From Pseudomonadota bacterium (lineage in GTDB: Bacteria > Pseudomonadota > Alphaproteobacteria > Rhizobiales > Xanthobacteraceae): a DNA stretch of 11,638 nucleotides. The translations under genes and the position numbers were made by a program. The notes beneath the pieces were generated by a model. That model did not search any database, was not told the DNA's origin, and saw only the letters and a program-made list of their open reading frames with translations. Below are positions 11,360 through 11,638 of the stretch, one piece after another; the first letter of the stretch is position 1; each line of letters starts with the position of its first letter. The DNA lies in contig JAKAMD010000073.1 of the NCBI GenBank assembly GCA_021823875.1, positions 1 through 11,638 of the forward strand, read 5' to 3'.

Positions 11360-11638
11360 ATGGCGGGACCGATCATCAAGCTGGAGCACATTTCGCGGAC
11401 CTATCATGTCGGCGATGTCGACGTGCATGCGCTGCGGGATGTCAGCCTCAGCATCGAGGCCGGCGAATTCGTCGCCATCATGGGCGCCTCCGGCTCCGGC
11501 AAGTCAACGCTGATGGCGGTGATCGGCTGTCTCGACCGGCCGACCAGCGGCCGTTATTTCTTCGAAGACCATGATGTCGCACAACTGGACGAGCCTGAAC
11601 GCGCGCGTCTGCGCAGCGAACGGCTCGGCTTCGAGATC
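11360..11638 (+). CDS. MacB-like ABC transporter ATPase, N-terminal part
   Basis: The first 93 residues of an ABC ATPase cut by the right edge. IIKLEHISRTYHVGDVDVHALRDVSLSI at the start is typical of the MacB/LolD group, and the Walker A motif GASGSGKST is at residues 42-50, followed by LMAVIGCLDRPTSG. The family's Q-loop would fall just beyond the window. The ATG at 11360 begins 26 bp after the adaptor's stop, so the two genes form an efflux operon. Whether it is a full MacB (ATPase fused to a four-helix permease) or a separate ATPase subunit cannot be seen here. The ribosome site is weak (GGCGG, 11347-11352). Confidence 0.9.
   Translation, partial: MAGPIIKLEHISRTYHVGDVDVHALRDVSLSIEAGEFVAIMGASGSGKSTLMAVIGCLDRPTSGRYFFEDHDVAQLDEPERARLRSERLGFEI

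Noticed and set aside
9369..11638. HNH protein plus ABC efflux genes as a defence system
   Set aside because: A strong terminator separates the HNH gene from the efflux operon, and the efflux genes are ordinary MacA/MacB-type components.

Overview
The window looks like chromosomal DNA of a GC-rich alphaproteobacterium, most likely of the order Hyphomicrobiales (Bradyrhizobium/Xanthobacter relatives). The main support is a full-length ethylmalonyl-CoA mutase, a tandem Omp25/RopB-style outer-membrane barrel protein, a GluQ without its zinc ligands, a short stand-alone HNH protein of a type I associate with this group, and intergenic palindromes rich in CCCTCTCC/GGAGAGGG. No rRNA, tRNA, CRISPR array, transposase or phage gene was seen.

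Layout. Positions 1-308 (minus) hold the start of an APC-superfamily permease whose reading frame appears broken near positions 46-63. It diverges from ecm (434-2422, plus), a B12-dependent mutase of the ethylmalonyl-CoA pathway. Ecm converges, one base apart, with an AraC-family regulator (2424-3407, minus). The regulator diverges from an outer-membrane protein (3578-5014, plus) made of two similar beta-barrel units in tandem; the space between them holds a perfect palindrome and short direct repeats. A small membrane protein of unknown function (5171-5482, plus) has a possible long-spacer promoter with a dyad in the spacer, and converges three bases from a sensor-less hybrid histidine kinase (5486-6754, minus). 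The kinase has a very basic N-terminal tail and probably shares a transcript with the upstream gluQ (6791-7663, minus).

Almost all of the gap between gluQ and the next plus-strand gene (7691-7847) is a nested inverted repeat. Then follow an AlkA/Mag1-like DNA glycosylase (7868-8596) with a lysine-rich tail, overlapping by 8 bp with an alpha/beta-hydrolase esterase (8589-9275). Next come a stand-alone HNH protein (9369-9926) ending in a good Rho-independent terminator, and a MacA-like efflux adaptor (10053-11333) followed by the start of its MacB-like ATPase (11360 to the window end).

Most genes are housekeeping or well-known accessory families. I do not see a convincing new multi-gene system. 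The items most worth a second look are the double-barrel outer-membrane protein with a Cys-x3-Cys pair in each half and its divergent AraC regulator, the histone-tailed sensor-less kinase beside gluQ, the nested inverted repeat that may set the glycosylase start, and the apparent frameshift in the permease.
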